From: Hyphomicrobiales bacterium
GTDB lineage: Bacteria > Pseudomonadota > Alphaproteobacteria > Rhizobiales > Rhizobiaceae
Direction of reading: 5' to 3'
Assembly: GCA_900471525.1 (NCBI GenBank)
Contig: UCEZ01000022.1
Span: forward strand, 65,716-129,715
DNA: 64,000 bases
In this document: positions 34,479 through 43,921 of the stretch, piece by piece
How positions within the stretch are numbered: position 1 is the stretch's first letter
How the letters are laid out: each line of letters starts with the position of its first letter
Notes under the pieces: model-generated
The model's database searches: none
Told to the model about the DNA's origin: nothing
The model's input: the letters and a program-made list of their open reading frames with translations, nothing else
Position numbers and translations under genes: made by a program

Positions 34479-34972
34479 AGATCGTCGGGGGTCGAGCCGG
34501 CGGCCTTGAAGCGCTCTTCAAATTCACGCCTCAGGCTGCGCCTCACCTCGGCGGCGCGCAGGCGGCGTTTTCCAATCGCTGTCTTGGGGCTGTAGGCGGG
34601 CACATTGGTAGGACGCCCCTCCGCATCGACTGCAACCATCGTAAAGTAGCAGGAATTCGTGTGCCGCCGTTCGCCGGTCCTGATGGTTTCCGCTTCGACC
34701 CTGATGCCGATTTCCATCGACGTCTTGCCCGCATAATTGATCGAAGCGCGAAAGGTGACGAGTTCGCCGACATGGATCGGCTGGCGGAAGACGACCTGAT
34801 CGACCGATAAAGTCACCGCATATTCCTGCGAATAGCGCGAGGCGCAGGAAAAGGCGACGCGGTCCAGAAGATTGAGGAGCGCGCCGCCATGGACCTTGCC
34901 GCTGAAGTTGGCCATGTCGGGCGTCATCAGGACGACCATCTCCAGTTGGCTCGTGTCATGATCAGCTTCCAA
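34475..34972 (-). CDS. Acyl-CoA thioesterase, hotdog fold
   Basis: 165 residues if read from the TTG at 34972, which follows GGGAGG at 6 bases; an in-frame ATG at 35032 lies inside the upstream GntR gene. The hotdog core reads MANFSGKVHGGALLNLLDRVAF, with VVFRQPIHVGELVTFRA, like YciA/ACOT-type acyl-CoA hydrolases, and the C-terminus is basic. It should release free acids from acyl-CoA. It follows the GntR gene on the same strand and may be co-transcribed with it, opposite to the amidohydrolase operon. Confidence 0.75.
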   Translation of the reverse strand: MEADHDTSQLEMVVLMTPDMANFSGKVHGGALLNLLDRVAFSCASRYSQEYAVTLSVDQVVFRQPIHVGELVTFRASINYAGKTSMEIGIRVEAETIRTGERRHTNSCYFTMVAVDAEGRPTNVPAYSPKTAIGKRRLRAAEVRRSLRREFEERFKAAGSTPDDL

Positions 34973-35015
34973 AACGCACCTCCCGATCGAATTTCCCCAA
35001 ACCCCTTCCGAGTAT

Positions 35016-35699
35016 CTACGACGTTCGGGCACCGTTCAATGCCGGCGAAGCGTCTTTCGGTGCATCGGCCGGCTGGCGGATATGCAACGCAATGAGGCGC
35101 TTCAACTCCTCGGCGTCGCGGGCTTCCAGCGCATCGACCATCATGTGATGTTCGCGGCCGGACTTCTCGATACGGGCCCGGGTCCGCCACTGCGAAACCG
35201 GCGCTGACGATGTGCGCTGGCGAATTTCGGAGACCAGGTCGACCAGTTCCTGGTTGCCGCCCAGAAGCAGAAGTTCGCGGTGGAAGGCAAGGTTTGCCTC
35301 GTAGTGCTCCAGGATTGTCCCCGTCAGGGTCATTTCGTCGAAGTACCTAGCAAGCCCGCGCAATGTGACGATGCTTTCAGGGGTTGCATTGGCAACCATC
35401 ATGTCGGCGACCGCGGTTTCGAGAATGACGCGGATGTCGCTCACCTCCTTCGCGCGCCGGTCGTCGGGCTGGTAAACGTGGTAACCCCGGTTGGGCACAT
35501 GCGCCACCAACCGCTTCTGCGAGAGGCGATCGAGCGCACGGCGAACTTCCGGCCTTGTGCAGTCATATCGACGCTCGAGATCGATCTGCTTCAGCCAGGT
35601 GCCGGCGGGCAGCATACCGGTCAGGATGTCCTGAAGCACAAGATCGGTGACGTCCCGCTCGTCCGACATGACAGCCGTTTCGCTTTGAACTTCGCTCAT
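35016..35699 (-). CDS. GntR-family regulator (FadR/FCD subfamily)
   Basis: 227 residues. Winged helix at about 15-80 (LQDILTGMLPAGTWLKQIDL, then RPEVRRALDRLSQKRLV), followed by the all-helical FCD domain (VSDIRVILETAVADMMV; FHRELLLLGGNQELVDLV; EHHMMVDALEARDAEEL). The metal-site residues typical of FCD (Asp, His, His) appear as HYEANLAFHRELL and EHHMMVD. Divergent from the AbgB-like operon, so probably its regulator and self-regulator through the palindrome at 35833-35844. Ligand unknown. Confidence 0.85.
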   Translation of the reverse strand: MSEVQSETAVMSDERDVTDLVLQDILTGMLPAGTWLKQIDLERRYDCTRPEVRRALDRLSQKRLVAHVPNRGYHVYQPDDRRAKEVSDIRVILETAVADMMVANATPESIVTLRGLARYFDEMTLTGTILEHYEANLAFHRELLLLGGNQELVDLVSEIRQRTSSAPVSQWRTRARIEKSGREHHMMVDALEARDAEELKRLIALHIRQPADAPKDASPALNGARTS

Positions 35700-35832
35700 G
35701 GGTTCTTCCTGTTCTCATGGGCGGGCGGCCTGCCCGAATTTTTCTTGTAACCGAACTTCGACGATTGCGACGTAGCCGACACCACAAAAATATTCATCGA
35801 CGCCCGTTGCGCAATTTATTTTTGTATCATAA

Positions 35833-35844
35833 ATTGGCGCCAAT
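35833..35844. promoter_or_regulatory. 12-bp palindrome in the GntR/amidohydrolase divergent region
   Basis: ATTGGCGCCAAT is a perfect palindrome 36 bp before the amidohydrolase ATG and 134 bp before the GntR start, in an AT-rich stretch. FCD-type GntR proteins bind short palindromes of this size. Assignment to the adjacent GntR is inference. Confidence 0.5.
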
Positions 35845-35879
35845 ATTGGTAACTATAAAATAAGCGAGTCCCGAACGCC

Positions 35880-37307
35880 ATGAAAAATTCCGATTCCGTC
35901 TGGGATTTCGTTGAAGCGAAACGCGATGCTTTCTTCGCGCTCAGCGACCGTGTCTGGGACATGCCGGAAACCAACTACGAGGAATTTCGTTCCTGTGAAG
36001 AGCATTCGCGTCTCCTGACAGAGGAAGGTTTTCGCGTCGAACGCAATGTCGCTGGCCTTCCGACAGCCGTCATGGGTGAAGCGGGCGAGGGCGGCCCGGT
36101 CATTGCCATTCTCGGCGAGTTCGATGCGTTGCCGGGACTGAGCCAGGAAGCAGGCTTGGCCGAAGAGCGGCCGCTCGTCCCCAGCGGCAATGGTCACGGA
36201 TGCGGTCACAATCTGTTAGGATCGGGCTCGATGCTGGCCGCCGCCGCGGTCAAGGATTTTCTGGCAGCGAACGGCATGAAGGGGCGTGTCCGCTACTACG
36301 GCTGTCCCGCCGAAGAAGGTGGCTCATCCAAGGGCTTCATGGTGCGCGCCGGTGTTTTCGATGACGTCGATATCGCCATATCCTGGCATCCAGCCGCCTT
36401 CGCCGGTGTCAACAATCCGATATCTCTTGCCTGCAACGAGCTCAACTTCCACTTCAGCGGACGGGCTTCGCACGCTTCGGCAACGCCGCATCTCGGCCGC
36501 AGCGCGCTCGATGCCGTCGAACTGATGAATGTCGGCGTCAACTATATGCGCGAGCACATGCCTTCGTCGGCCCGCATCCACTATGCGATCACCGACGCGG
36601 GCGGTGCCGCACCGAATGTCGTCCAGGCTCGTGCGACGGTCCGCTATCTGATCCGCGCAAGGACACTGACCGAACTCTTGAGCCTCGTGGCGCGCGTCAA
36701 GAAAGTGGCCGAGGGCGCAGCCTTGATGACGGAAACGACGGTCCGCAGCGAAGTTGTCAGCGGTGACGCCAATCTCGTCGGCAATACGCCTCTGGAGGAG
36801 CGGATGTTTACCAATCTCCAGCGGCTGGGGCCGCCTGTTTTCGATGACGCCGACAATGATGCCGCGCTAAATTTCCAACGGACCTTCTCGCCCGAGGATA
36901 TTGCGGCGTCCTTTGCGCGTTTCGGGATCAAGCCGAAGAAGGGGCAGGCGCTTTGCGATCTCATCTATCCGCTGGGTGGCGGTGACGGATCGATCGTCGG
37001 TTCTACCGATGTCGGCACGGTGAGTTGGGTCGTCCCGACGGTGCAGATGCGCGGCGCAACCTATGCCATCGGCACGCCCGGCCATTCCTGGCAGCTGGTG
37101 GCGCAAGGAAAATTGCCCGCCGCGCACAAGGGCATGGAGCACGCGGCAAAGGTCATGGCAAGCACCGCTCTCGACCTGATCGCCGATCCGGCCCTCATCG
37201 AGGCCGCCAAGGCGGACCACAGGGCGCGCCTCGATGGAAATCCGTTCGTCAATCCCATTCCCGATGACGTTTCTCCGCCCCTGCCGGAGAACAGCAATGG
37301 CCGGTAA
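35880..37307 (+). CDS. M20-family amidohydrolase, AbgB-like (p-aminobenzoyl-glutamate hydrolase type)
   Basis: 475 residues. Metal-site motifs of M20/M40 peptidases: GEFDALPGLSQEAG (about 79-92), GNGHGCGHNLLG (about 103-114) and GCPAEEGGSSKG (about 141-152), plus the dimerisation-domain His region RASHASATPH (about 197-206). The length and the C-terminal TDVGTVSWVVP match AbgB rather than shorter aminoacylases. It cleaves an amide bond to release an amino acid, probably of a compound imported by the ABC system encoded just downstream. No signal peptide, so cytoplasmic. Ribosome site weak. Confidence 0.85.
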   Translation: MKNSDSVWDFVEAKRDAFFALSDRVWDMPETNYEEFRSCEEHSRLLTEEGFRVERNVAGLPTAVMGEAGEGGPVIAILGEFDALPGLSQEAGLAEERPLVPSGNGHGCGHNLLGSGSMLAAAAVKDFLAANGMKGRVRYYGCPAEEGGSSKGFMVRAGVFDDVDIAISWHPAAFAGVNNPISLACNELNFHFSGRASHASATPHLGRSALDAVELMNVGVNYMREHMPSSARIHYAITDAGGAAPNVVQARATVRYLIRARTLTELLSLVARVKKVAEGAALMTETTVRSEVVSGDANLVGNTPLEERMFTNLQRLGPPVFDDADNDAALNFQRTFSPEDIAASFARFGIKPKKGQALCDLIYPLGGGDGSIVGSTDVGTVSWVVPTVQMRGATYAIGTPGHSWQLVAQGKLPAAHKGMEHAAKVMASTALDLIADPALIEAAKADHRARLDGNPFVNPIPDDVSPPLPENSNGR

Positions 37308-37358
37308 GACCATCCTTCGAAGCCTGATGGCGTGCCTCCGATATGGAGTGGACCCATC

Positions 37359-38078
37359 GTGACGCAGCCGGGATTTCTCGATCTCTTGAGCTTCGGGCCT
37401 GACGGCTGGTCAAAGGCGCTGCTCGCCGGCGCCTGGATGACGATCCTGATTGCGCTGTCCGGCTATACGATCGGCGCCGTCATCGGCACGTTCGGTGCCT
37501 GGGCGAAGATCTCCGGCGGCAGGGCAGTGCGCGTCGCGGCCGATGCGTATACGACGATCCTGCGCGGCATTCCGGATCTGCTCGTCATCTATCTTCTTTA
37601 TTTCGGCGGAAGCGCTGCGATCACATCGATCGGCAGACTCTTCGGCGCTGACGGCTTCATCAGCTTCCCAGGCTTCCTTGCCGGCGCGCTCGCCGTCGGC
37701 ATAACGTCCGGCGCGCAACATACGGAAGTGTTTCGCGGCGCGTTCAAGGCGGTGCATCGCGGCGAGATCGAGGCGGCGATCGCCTGCGGCATGTCCCGCG
37801 CGTTGCGCTTTCGCCGCATCATCGCACCGCTGACATTGCGCCATGCGCTTCCGGGCCTCGGCAATGTCTGGCAGGTCGTCCTGAAGGAATCCGCGCTGGT
37901 CTCCATTACCGGCGTGGTCGAACTTTTGCGCCAGTCGCAGATCGGCGCCGGCTCGACCGGTCTTCCCTTCGATTTCTATCTGATTGCTGGCCTGATCTAC
38001 CTCGCCATCTCGACCGTCTCCAGCATCGCCCTGCGGCAGGCGGAACGTCATTTCAGCCGTGGCGTGAGGAGAGGCTGA
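37359..38078 (+). CDS. Amino-acid/opine ABC permease (OccQ/HisQ-type)
   Basis: 239 residues from a GTG at 37359 with ggagtgg upstream; another GTG at 37332 is less well placed. HisQ/OccQ-type permease: AGAWMTILIALSGYTIGAVIGTFGAW, TILRGIPDLLVIYLLYFGG and the EAA loop EAAIACGMSRALRFRRIIAP (about 140-159). Overlaps the next permease (TGATG). With OccM-, OccP- and OccT-like neighbours it forms a complete polar-amino-acid importer. Confidence 0.85.
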   Translation: MTQPGFLDLLSFGPDGWSKALLAGAWMTILIALSGYTIGAVIGTFGAWAKISGGRAVRVAADAYTTILRGIPDLLVIYLLYFGGSAAITSIGRLFGADGFISFPGFLAGALAVGITSGAQHTEVFRGAFKAVHRGEIEAAIACGMSRALRFRRIIAPLTLRHALPGLGNVWQVVLKESALVSITGVVELLRQSQIGAGSTGLPFDFYLIAGLIYLAISTVSSIALRQAERHFSRGVRRG

Positions 38079-38803
38079 TGGATTGGCAATTTACACAGGA
38101 AACGTTCCTCAGCCTCATCTCGGCCTTACCGCTGACATTGTCACTCGCGGGCGCGTCGATCGTTCTTGGCGCCATGCTCGCACTGGCGCTGGCCCTTGCG
38201 CGCACCTCCGGTATCCTGGTGCTCGATTGGTTTGCCCGCGCCTATGTCTTCGTCTTCCGCGGCACGCCGCTGCTCGTCCAGATTTTCCTGATCTACTATG
38301 GCCTCAGCCAGTTTCCGGCAGTCCGGCACAGCATCTTCTGGCCGGTCCTTCGCGACGCCTACTGGTGCGCGGTCATGGCGCTCAGCCTGAACACGGCCGC
38401 CTATGCCAGCGAAATCATCCGTGGCGGATTGCTCTCGGTTCCGCACGGACAGGTCGAGGCGGCGCGCGCCTGCGGCATGTCGCGATTGATGGTCTTTCGC
38501 CGCATCGTGCTGCCGCTGGCGATCCGCCAGGCATTGCCGGGTTACGGCAACGAGATGATCTCCATGATCAAGGCGACGTCGCTGGCCTCCATCATCACCC
38601 TCATGGAAGTCACCGGCGTCGCGGCTCGGATCATCTCCGAAACCTACCGCGCCATCGAGGTGTTCGTCGTCGCAGGCTTCATCTATCTGGCCATTAACTT
38701 CCTGCTGACGCGTCTGGTCCAGCTGGTCGAATTCAAGCTCAGTCCGCATTTGCGGCAACCGGAAAACGCCGCGCAGGCGGTTATTGCAGGAGATGCGCGA
38801 TGA
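38078..38803 (+). CDS. Amino-acid/opine ABC permease (OccM/HisM-type)
   Basis: 241 residues. [26 protein letters not shown]-type N-terminus, [20 protein letters not shown] (about 61-80) and EAA loop [20 protein letters not shown] (about 126-145), all standard for HisM/OccM permeases. Four-base overlap with the ATPase gene. Substrate follows from the binding protein. Confidence 0.87.
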   Translation: MDWQFTQETFLSLISALPLTLSLAGASIVLGAMLALALALARTSGILVLDWFARAYVFVFRGTPLLVQIFLIYYGLSQFPAVRHSIFWPVLRDAYWCAVMALSLNTAAYASEIIRGGLLSVPHGQVEAARACGMSRLMVFRRIVLPLAIRQALPGYGNEMISMIKATSLASIITLMEVTGVAARIISETYRAIEVFVVAGFIYLAINFLLTRLVQLVEFKLSPHLRQPENAAQAVIAGDAR

Positions 38804-39582
38804 ACCTTCCCTTGTCCGCGGCAGGATCGCTGGCGCTGAGCATCAAGGATCTCCACAAGAGCTTCGGCCCGATTGAGGTCCTCAAGGGGATTTCGCTTGA
38901 TGCGAGGGAAGGTGAGGTCGTCTCGATCCTCGGCTCCTCCGGGTCCGGCAAGTCGACCTTTCTGCGTTGCATCAACATGCTGGAAACGCCCGATTCCGGC
39001 AGTTTAACGGTCGGCGGCGAAACGATCCGGATGCTGCCCGCCCGCAATGGCAAGAGCAAACCGGCCGACATTGCGCAAGTGGACCGCGTTCGCTCACGGC
39101 TCGGCATGGTGTTCCAGAGCTTCAATCTGTGGACCCACAAGACCATTATCGAGAACGTTATCGAGGCGCCCGTGCATGTCCAGAAAAGGCCACGCAAGGA
39201 GTGTATCGAGGAAGCCGAGGCGCTGCTTGCCAAGGTCGGCATTGCCGACAAGCGCAATCAGTATCCATCGCATCTCTCCGGCGGCCAGCAGCAGCGTGCG
39301 GCGATTGCCCGTGCGCTCGCCATGCGACCCGACGTCATGCTGTTCGACGAGCCCACATCGGCGCTTGATCCCGAGCTTGTCGGCGAGGTGCTGCGTGTCA
39401 TGCGGTCGCTCGCCGAAGAGGGGCGCACCATGCTGATCGTCACGCACGAGATGGGCTTTGCCCGGGATGTCTCAAGCCGCGTCATCTTCCTGCACAAGGG
39501 GCTGGTCGAGGAAGACGGCAGCCCGAAGGACGTCTTCGAGAATTCCAGATCCGACCGTTTCCGGCAGTTCATCAAGGGATGA
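38800..39582 (+). CDS. Amino-acid/opine ABC ATPase (OccP/HisP-type)
   Basis: 260 residues. Walker [10 protein letters not shown] (about 45-53), [21 protein letters not shown]-loop region of the HisP group, signature LSGGQQQRA, Walker [15 protein letters not shown] and switch [16 protein letters not shown] wording is typical of octopine/nopaline/histidine transport ATPases. Overlaps the upstream permease by 4 bases; the binding-protein gene follows after 47 bases. Confidence 0.88.
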   Translation: MNLPLSAAGSLALSIKDLHKSFGPIEVLKGISLDAREGEVVSILGSSGSGKSTFLRCINMLETPDSGSLTVGGETIRMLPARNGKSKPADIAQVDRVRSRLGMVFQSFNLWTHKTIIENVIEAPVHVQKRPRKECIEEAEALLAKVGIADKRNQYPSHLSGGQQQRAAIARALAMRPDVMLFDEPTSALDPELVGEVLRVMRSLAEEGRTMLIVTHEMGFARDVSSRVIFLHKGLVEEDGSPKDVFENSRSDRFRQFIKG

Positions 39583-39629
39583 GTGCCGCGACTACTCCAA
39601 CTATCGATCAAAAAAAGGGGAATGCAACA

Positions 39630-40487
39630 ATGAAAACTATGACATCAATCGTCAAGGCGGCCTGCTTTTCGACGCTGATGCTGGCCTCGGCCGGTGCCCA
39701 CGCAGAAGACAAGAAATGGACGCATGTGACGATTGCGACCGAAGGCGCCTTCAAACCCTATAACTTCACCAAGCCGGACGGCACGCTCGACGGCTATGAA
39801 ATCGAGCTGACCAAGTATCTCTGCGACCACATGAAGGTCGAATGCGAGGTCGTCGTCCAGAACTTCGACGGCATGATCCCTGCGCTCAATGCCGGCAAGT
39901 TCGATGCGATCATCTCCGGCATGTCGGCGACGGAAAAGCGCGAAAAGGTCATCGACTTCAGCAATTCCTACGGCTCGACCGGCCAGGCTTTCGCAACGCT
40001 GAAGTCCAGCCCGCTCGCCGGCATGCCGTCCAAGGGCGAAGTCTTCTCGCTCGCCTCGAATGAGGCCGGCGCCATGAGCATCCTCGAGAAGGTAAAGCCG
40101 ATGCTACAGGGCAAGACCATCGGCGTGCAGACGGCATCGACCGGCGCATCCTTCGTCGACAAATATCTCAAGGGCGTTGTCGAGGTTCGCGAATACAAGA
40201 CGACGGAAGAGCACGATCTTGATCTCGCCGCGGGCCGTGTCGATGTCGTCATGGCGTCCATGGCTTACCTCACGACGGCATCCGAAAAGCCGGGCAACGA
40301 GGACATGACAACGGCAGGTCCGCGCTTCCAGGGTGGATTTCTCGGTCGTGGCAGCTCGGTCGGCCTGCGCAAGACCGATCCGGCACTCAAGGCGATGTTC
40401 AACGATGCCATCGCCGCTGCCAAGGCAGATGGCACGATCAAGACCCTGTCGGAGAAGTGGTTCGGGTTCGACGTAACACCGCTTTGA
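39630..40487 (+). CDS. Periplasmic binding protein, octopine/nopaline (OccT/NocT) type
   Basis: 285 residues from the ATG at 39630 (aaggggaat ribosome site); an in-frame ATG at 39579 overlaps the ATPase gene. Signal peptide to about residue 25 (LMLASAGAHA). The mature start WTHVTIATEGAFKPYNFTKP and GTLDGYEIELTKYLC match SBP_bac_3 proteins of the opine/arginine group. The usual arginine/lysine-binding text SGMSATEKREKVIDFSNSYG is present. The ligand may be an amino acid conjugate that the AbgB-like enzyme splits. Followed by a strong terminator. Confidence 0.85.
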   Translation: MKTMTSIVKAACFSTLMLASAGAHAEDKKWTHVTIATEGAFKPYNFTKPDGTLDGYEIELTKYLCDHMKVECEVVVQNFDGMIPALNAGKFDAIISGMSATEKREKVIDFSNSYGSTGQAFATLKSSPLAGMPSKGEVFSLASNEAGAMSILEKVKPMLQGKTIGVQTASTGASFVDKYLKGVVEVREYKTTEEHDLDLAAGRVDVVMASMAYLTTASEKPGNEDMTTAGPRFQGGFLGRGSSVGLRKTDPALKAMFNDAIAAAKADGTIKTLSEKWFGFDVTPL

Positions 40488-40534
40488 GGTTGCGCGTGCC
40501 CAACTCCAGCAAGCGTTATTAAGCTTGATCATGA

Positions 40535-40571
40535 ACGTCCGGCGGGCAGCCATGCCCGCCGGACGTTTTTT
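40535..40571 (+). terminator. Rho-independent terminator of the AbgB/opine-type operon
   Basis: ACGTCCGGCGGGC (40535-40547) pairs exactly with GCCCGCCGGACGT (40554-40566) around a 6-base loop and runs into a six-T tract. It lies 48 bases after the binding-protein stop. Confidence 0.92.
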
Positions 40572-40730
40572 GTCCGCGGGTCGCGGTCGAATTGGGAGCG
40601 GCGGGTCGCTCGTTCCAAACTTTCGTCCATGGGTTGAGCATCGGTCTCATTGCGCATCCCGTCCGGTTCATCGTAGGTAATGGTTCGCGGTGCTCTTTCT
40701 TTGGCGGCTTACAACAGCGGACCCGATATC

Positions 40731-41723
40731 ATGACAACCCTCCAACAGGTTGCCTCCCGCGCCGGCTGTTCGCTTGCAACCGTCTCGCGGGTCCTGAACC
40801 GCACCGGGCCGGTCAGTGACGAGATGGTCCGGAAGGTCCGGCGCGCTGCGGCCGAACTTGGCTATCGCGCGGCCGCAGTGCCAACGGGTTCGGCAAAGCG
40901 CCGCCCGGTCATCGGCGTCCTCATTCCAAGTATCACCAACCCCGTCTTCGCCGCCTCCCTGAGCAGTATCCAGAATCGCATGCTGGTCGCCGGTCACGGT
41001 GTGCTGATCGCGCAGTCGGACTATGATCCTGCTCGCGAGGTGGACGCGGTCGCCTCCCTGCTCAATCAACAGCCGACAGGGCTGATCCTCACCGTTTGCG
41101 ATGCGCACAGCAGCGAGGCGCTCTCAGGGAATCTGCCGCCAACGGTTCTGCTCGGCAATCCGCCGACTGCGCGATTTCCCGCAGCCGTGTGCGCGGACAA
41201 TCGCCAGGCTGGCCGCCACGTCACCGAACATCTTCTCTCTTGCGGTCATCGGCGCATCCTGTTCGTCTCCGGCTATTTCACGGCCTCCGACCGGGCAAGG
41301 CTGCGCTACGCCGGATATTGCGATGCGATGGATGCGGCGCGCGTGGCCGTTCTGGAAGCCATGCAGATCCCGTTCGTCGATGGGTTCGAAACGCTCGATC
41401 TATCGGTGATTCTTTCGCGCTTCGCGCCTTCTGCGATTATCGCCTCAAACGACCTTCTCGCGTTTTGCGTCATCGCCGCCGTCAGACGCCAGGGTCTGTC
41501 GGTGCCGGGCGATATTTCGGTTGTCGGCTTCGACGGCATCGCGATCGGCCTCTTGACCGATCCGGTCCTGACGACCGCGGAAATGGGGGACGCGACAATG
41601 GGCGCCGCGGCTGCGTCGCTGCTTCTGGACATGGCCGAAAATGCTGTCGCACCGCGCCATCTACAGGTGGCGCACCGGTTGCGCCCCGGCGGTACGGTGC
41701 GCAACATCCGGAATAATGACTGA
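40731..41723 (+). CDS. LacI-family transcriptional regulator
   Basis: 330 residues from the ATG at 40731; a frame start at 40680 would add 17 non-homologous residues. Helix-turn-helix TLQQVASRAGCSLATVSRVL at about 3-22, then the GntI-like sugar/effector domain (VIGVLIPSITNPVFAASL; IIASNDLLAFCVIAAVRR; GDISVVGFDGIAIGLLTDP). It is convergent with the Ugp-like operon that ends at 41783, sharing a hairpin, and could regulate that operon. No operator can be assigned. Ribosome site weak. Confidence 0.82.
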   Translation: MTTLQQVASRAGCSLATVSRVLNRTGPVSDEMVRKVRRAAAELGYRAAAVPTGSAKRRPVIGVLIPSITNPVFAASLSSIQNRMLVAGHGVLIAQSDYDPAREVDAVASLLNQQPTGLILTVCDAHSSEALSGNLPPTVLLGNPPTARFPAAVCADNRQAGRHVTEHLLSCGHRRILFVSGYFTASDRARLRYAGYCDAMDAARVAVLEAMQIPFVDGFETLDLSVILSRFAPSAIIASNDLLAFCVIAAVRRQGLSVPGDISVVGFDGIAIGLLTDPVLTTAEMGDATMGAAAASLLLDMAENAVAPRHLQVAHRLRPGGTVRNIRNND

Positions 41724-41732
41724 CGGGGCAAC

Positions 41733-41763
41733 GAAAAACGGCCGCCACAAGAAGGGCGGCCGT
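41733..41763 (-). terminator. Rho-independent terminator of the minus-strand Ugp-like operon
   Basis: On the minus strand ACGGCCGCC (41763-41755) pairs with GGCGGCCGT (41746-41738) around 8 bases and ends in TTTTT. It lies 20 bases after the binding-protein stop at 41783. On the plus strand the same stem also follows the LacI stop but without a U-tract. Confidence 0.85.
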
Positions 41764-41782
41764 TCGATGAGCTGGGATCTGT

Positions 41783-43048
41783 TTAGCTGCGCGGCAGTAG
41801 ATCTTCGACATCGGCGGCTGCGTCGTCCAGTGCCTCTTGCGGCGTTGCCGACTGCTCGACCACGCGCGACAGGTTCTCGACGATGGTCTGGGTCACCTTG
41901 ACGCCGTTGCTGCCCGGGAAGGCATACCAGGGCTTCATCAGCGGCATCTGCTCGAGGCCGGCACGAAACAGCGGGTTCTCCTTGTAGAAGGTGCCGAGAT
42001 AATCCGGCGAAGCGGCGGCCAGCTCATTGTTCGGAACATAACCGGTGCCGGGAACCACAACCGAGGCGCCATAGGGCCCTGCGGCAAACTTGGCAAACTT
42101 CCAGGCGGCGGCCTGCTTGTCTGCATCCCTGGTCAGAATGACCACGGCGTTACCGCCGGTCGGCAGCTTGCCGTTGACCGGATCGATCAGCGGAATGTGG
42201 GCGGTGCGGAGATCGAACTTGGTGCCGACATTCTTGATGGTGTTGCGAAGCGCACCGGTCGTCTGGAAGGCGAAGCCGATCTTGCCGGCAACGAAAGCCT
42301 GCTCGCCGGCCTGCTTGGTCAGGACGGGAAGACCGCCTTCCTTGACCATGCGGTCCAGCACTTCGACAGCCTTCTGGCCTTCGGGACCATTGAAGGTCAC
42401 TTTGCTTTCGTCTTCGCTCAGCATGGTGCCACCGGCGCCGAACAGCAGCGCGGAGAACATCCAGTCGTCGCCCTGCCAACGGAAATCGATGCCTTCGTCG
42501 CCGTCGCCGAGCGCCTTGATCTTGCCACCGAGGGCGATCACTTCGTCCCATGTCTTCGGCGGAACGTCAGGATTGCCACCCGCGGCACGCACCAGATCGG
42601 CATTGTAGTACATGATCGGGTTGGACGTGGCGAAGGCGAGGCCAACCTGCTTGCCCTGGACCTGGGCGAGCTTCAGGATGTTTTCGGAAAAGCCCTTCGA
42701 CGCCATGTCGCCTTCCTTGGCGACCAGCGGCGTCAGGTCGACAGGGATGTCGCGTTCGTTCAGCATGCGCAGGCGGTTGAGGCCGATGAAGGTGACATCG
42801 GGCATTTCCGCCGTGCCGGCCTGCCGCATGATCGTCTGGATGCCCTCTTCATAGGTCGCCGATGGATTGGCGAACTGGATCTTGATATCCGGGTTCTCTT
42901 CCATGAACTTCTTCGAGATCGTGTCCATCACGTCCTTGAAGAAGCCGGGCATCGGATAGTGGACGGTGAGGGTCGTTTCGGCATGAGCCGGGATCGACAT
43001 GGCCATCGATACCGCGGCGGCGGCGAGGGCCTGCTTGATACGTTTCAT
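41783..43048 (-). CDS. UgpB-like ABC substrate-binding protein
   Basis: 421 residues with a clear Sec signal peptide (cleavage likely after SMAMSIPAHA, residue 23). Family 1 solute-binding protein; the mature start TTLTVHYPMPGFFKDVMDTI is like UgpB of rhizobia, and GALRNTIKNVGTKFDLRT with GGNAVVILTRDADKQAAAWK fit the group. Ligand likely sn-glycerol-3-phosphate or a glycerophosphodiester, judged from the permeases, ATPase and phosphodiesterase in the same operon. Last gene of the operon, before the terminator at 41733-41763. Confidence 0.82.
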   Translation of the reverse strand: MKRIKQALAAAAVSMAMSIPAHAETTLTVHYPMPGFFKDVMDTISKKFMEENPDIKIQFANPSATYEEGIQTIMRQAGTAEMPDVTFIGLNRLRMLNERDIPVDLTPLVAKEGDMASKGFSENILKLAQVQGKQVGLAFATSNPIMYYNADLVRAAGGNPDVPPKTWDEVIALGGKIKALGDGDEGIDFRWQGDDWMFSALLFGAGGTMLSEDESKVTFNGPEGQKAVEVLDRMVKEGGLPVLTKQAGEQAFVAGKIGFAFQTTGALRNTIKNVGTKFDLRTAHIPLIDPVNGKLPTGGNAVVILTRDADKQAAAWKFAKFAAGPYGASVVVPGTGYVPNNELAAASPDYLGTFYKENPLFRAGLEQMPLMKPWYAFPGSNGVKVTQTIVENLSRVVEQSATPQEALDDAAADVEDLLPRS

Positions 43049-43087
43049 CGCATGGTCTCCTTGAGTTACGGCTTGGGTTACGACCGG

Positions 43088-43921
43088 TCAGCCTTTGAGA
43101 CCGGTCATGGTGATACCCTCGACGAAGCGTTTCTGCGCGAGCAGGAAGGCGACGACGAGGGGAAGGGTGATGATGAGGGTGGCGGCCATCAGCGCGCCGT
43201 AGTCGTCTCCGGCCTCGGCCGCGCGGAAGAACAACAGCCCGAGAGGCGGCGTTGCGTAGGACTGGTTGGTGACGACGATCAGCGGCCAGAACAGGTCGTT
43301 CCAGTGCGCGACCACCGAGAAGATGGCGAAGGCAGTGACCGCCGGCCAGGCATTGGGCACGATCACGCGCGCCACAATGCCGGCTTCCGACATGCCGTCG
43401 AGCCGCGCGGCGTGGATCAGGTCATCCGGCATGGCGCGGAAGAACTGCAGGAACAGGAAGATGCCGAACACCGAGATCGAGAACGGCGCTACGAGTGCCG
43501 TGTAGCTGTTGAGCAGCGACAGTTTGTCGAAGGCGACGTAGAGCGGCAGAGCGGTGGCATGGATCGGCACTAGCAGGCCGAGCATCACCAGCGCCATCAT
43601 GAAACGTGCCGCGCCGAATTTCAGCTTGGCCATGGCATAGGCGCAAGGCACTGCCACCACCACCTGCAACACCAGGATCAATCCGCAGACGATCACCCCG
43701 TTGAGCAGCAGGTTCTGCATCGACACGCGTGTCAGCGCCTTGGTGAAATTGGCCACATAGGCGAAGTGCTGCGGGATCAGCGACAGCGAGGCGGAAAAGA
43801 TCTCGCTCTGGTCCTTGCCGGCCGTCGAGACCATGAAGATGTAAGGCGCGAGGAACATCAGCGCGCCGAGCGACAGCAGCGTGAGACGGAAAACCCGTCC
43901 GGGTGTCAGGGACTGGGTCAT
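43088..43921 (-). CDS. UgpE-like ABC permease
   Basis: 277-residue MalG/UgpE-type permease with six hydrophobic segments (LTLLSLGALMFLAPYIFMV; LLLNGVIVCGLILVLQVVVAVP; FMMALVMLGLLVPIHATALPL; and others). The EAA loop reads HAARLDGMSEAGIVARVIVPN (about 173-193), with conserved Gly. It overlaps the upstream permease gene (ATGA). Confidence 0.85.
   Translation of the reverse strand: MTQSLTPGRVFRLTLLSLGALMFLAPYIFMVSTAGKDQSEIFSASLSLIPQHFAYVANFTKALTRVSMQNLLLNGVIVCGLILVLQVVVAVPCAYAMAKLKFGAARFMMALVMLGLLVPIHATALPLYVAFDKLSLLNSYTALVAPFSISVFGIFLFLQFFRAMPDDLIHAARLDGMSEAGIVARVIVPNAWPAVTAFAIFSVVAHWNDLFWPLIVVTNQSYATPPLGLLFFRAAEAGDDYGALMAATLIITLPLVVAFLLAQKRFVEGITMTGLKG

Noticed and set aside
41837-43573. 578-codon plus-strand open frame
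   Set aside because: It is the antisense of the UgpB-like and UgpE-like genes; its His/Asp/Arg-rich translation has no domain.
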